From: an uncultured Clostridium sp.
GTDB taxonomy: Bacteria > Cyanobacteriota > Vampirovibrionia > Gastranaerophilales > Gastranaerophilaceae
NCBI GenBank assembly: GCA_905212085.1
Contig: CAJMDF010000007.1
Span: forward strand, 1 to 55,660
Direction: 5' to 3'
DNA: 55,660 nt
The notes under the pieces are model-generated. The model had not been told where the DNA came from. It was given only the letters and a program-made list of their open reading frames with translations, and made no database searches. Shown one piece after another: positions 54,741-55,660 of the stretch. The first letter of the stretch is position 1; every line of letters starts with the position of its first letter. A program made the position numbers and the translations under genes.

Positions 54741-55651
54741 TTATTGAAAATAATACTTTTGACTACAATATTTTTGATTACCATTGACGCATTTAAGATA
54801 ATCTAAATTTTCCATTTGAATTACCCAAGCTCCGCAACCAGAACCATTCCACCAACCAGCACCAGACTCAGATGAAGTAGGATCACACATCTCACGACTT
54901 CCATGAGTTTCTTTTGCCCCACGGGGGACAACACGATCCTTTGTAACATGGAAAGTAAAAGTATCTACTCCCCAACGATTTGGGCCTTTATCTCCATTTA
55001 TATCAACTGCAAAATGAAAACAGTAATTAAGTCGATCGCATGATAATGCATTAGCAAAAGAGGTTTGAGCTCCCACACCAGCGACAATACCGTCACTCAT
55101 AATTAAAGCTGAGCCAGCACCTGAAGATGTAGACCCCATAGTATCTACATCGTTGTTCACTAAATCTTTTCTTCTTACACTACTAAAACAACCCTTTGCT
55201 TTCTCATCACAAATCTTTACGTTACTAATATATTTAGAAAACATAATAATAACATCATCCCAGCTCTCAACATCCCAATTTGTTGGATCTCCATAATCAT
55301 TCAAAACTCCTATATAAGCATTTGATAATGTTGAATATGCCTTTTTTAAACGAACAACTGATTCTTTTTCACGATGATTTGCTATCAATGTAGGCATTGT
55401 CATTGCAACAACAACTCCAATTATGCCTAATGTTATTAATACCTCTGCTAATGTAAATGCTTTTTTATTTCTATAGTGATGTAACATATCACTAATATAA
55501 CATTTTTTAGTTCTTTTTTCAACCCCGCTAAAACCTTGTGTAGAGAGCTTTAAATTGCCCCCCCCCCGACAACTGCATGCGTAGATAAATCAACACAATT
55601 ATCGCATAATTTGCAAGATTTTTGTGTATGTTCTACCTGAAATCTTTTCAT
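54741..55651 (-). CDS. Prepilin-like protein 7, leader and body separated by a G10 tract (out of frame by one)
   Basis: Start ATG at 55651 with the ribosome-binding site at the window edge; the promoter is outside. The 28-residue leader, G10 tract and prepilin N-terminus are practically the same as in prepilin 6. With 11 Gs the frame is open to 54741 (303 residues); as sequenced it stops just after the tract. The middle differs strongly from prepilin 6 (for example 'STSSGAGSALIMSDGIVAG'), whereas 'DINGDKGPNRWGVDTF' and 'WWNGSGCGAWVIQMEN' are kept. This pattern of conserved ends and variable centre suggests recombination between copies. Confidence 0.82.
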
Positions 55652-55660
55652 ATACAGCTC
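55265..55660 (-). repeat. Long near-identical repeat, copy 2 (5' part of prepilin 7)
   Basis: Direct repeat of 50131-50526, 5134 bp apart, interrupted by the window end; could mediate deletion or gene conversion of the glyQ-permease interval. Confidence 0.85.
55558..55567. repeat. C10/G10 homopolymer in prepilin 7
   Basis: Ten Cs on the plus strand, 84 nt after the ATG at 55651; flanks identical to those of prepilin 6. Confidence 0.9.

Overview
The window is about 55.7 kb of AT-rich chromosome. It encodes a Gram-negative-type envelope (KdsB for Kdo), meso-diaminopimelate synthesis by the aminotransferase route (DapL), fermentative hydrogen metabolism (HydG), a type IV pilus retraction ATPase (PilT) and many prepilin-like proteins with the 'FTLAEVLITLGIIGVV' N-terminus. 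That prepilin signature, the low GC and the N-terminal 'SFG' tags on some unknown proteins suggest a gut member of Melainabacteria/Vampirovibrionia (Gastranaerophilales). This is inference from remembered family traits, not a search result.

Layout. 1-284: 5' end of a 16S rRNA gene (minus), its leader and a near-perfect promoter. 395-4194: an XRE regulator facing the accD-accA-prmA-kdsB operon. 4224-9445: unknown protein, matrixin-like protease, ybaB-recR, prepilin 1, a lone OppF-type ATPase and an HExxH protein. 9469-14831: smpB, a formyltransferase, hydG, mnmA, glmU. 14851-24718: MFS exporter, typA, DMT transporter, glgA and a very large zinc-ribbon regulator coupled to glgA. 24792-31584: prepilin 2, dapL, ruvB, prepilin 3, yibE/F, metK and a structured metK leader. 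31672-40396: a 1084-residue ADP-ribosyltransferase-like effector candidate, prepilin 4, glmS, an M48 protease, an exported protein with an internal duplication and a zinc-phospholipase-C-like protein. 40412-47909: clpB, prepilin 5, recO, pilT, a candidate small RNA, trxB. 47960-55660: pgi, prepilin 6, two tandem amino acid permeases, glyQ, prepilin 7.

The outstanding feature is a scattered set of seven prepilin genes. Each has its own promoter (six visible), a strong Shine-Dalgarno and ATG, a short leader, and then exactly ten C or G bases. In all seven the leader frame does not match the prepilin frame. In six, one extra base (11) would join leader and prepilin into one open frame; the seventh needs one fewer or two more. 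Three genes run C on the coding strand (poly-Pro) and four run G (poly-Gly), and the sequence next to the tract looks related when all copies are read on the same DNA strand. This is the architecture expected of contingency (phase-variable) loci, or of programmed -1 frameshifting or transcript slippage, acting on a battery of surface or secretion pseudopilins. PilT in the window may be the shared motor.

Other points of interest are a 38-nt metK leader core with two interleaved perfect complementary pairs, the PLC-like protein with a complete metal-ligand spacing but no signal peptide, the ADP-ribosyltransferase-like giant protein, and the degenerate cyclase/ATPase-like regulator overlapping glgA by 4 nt.
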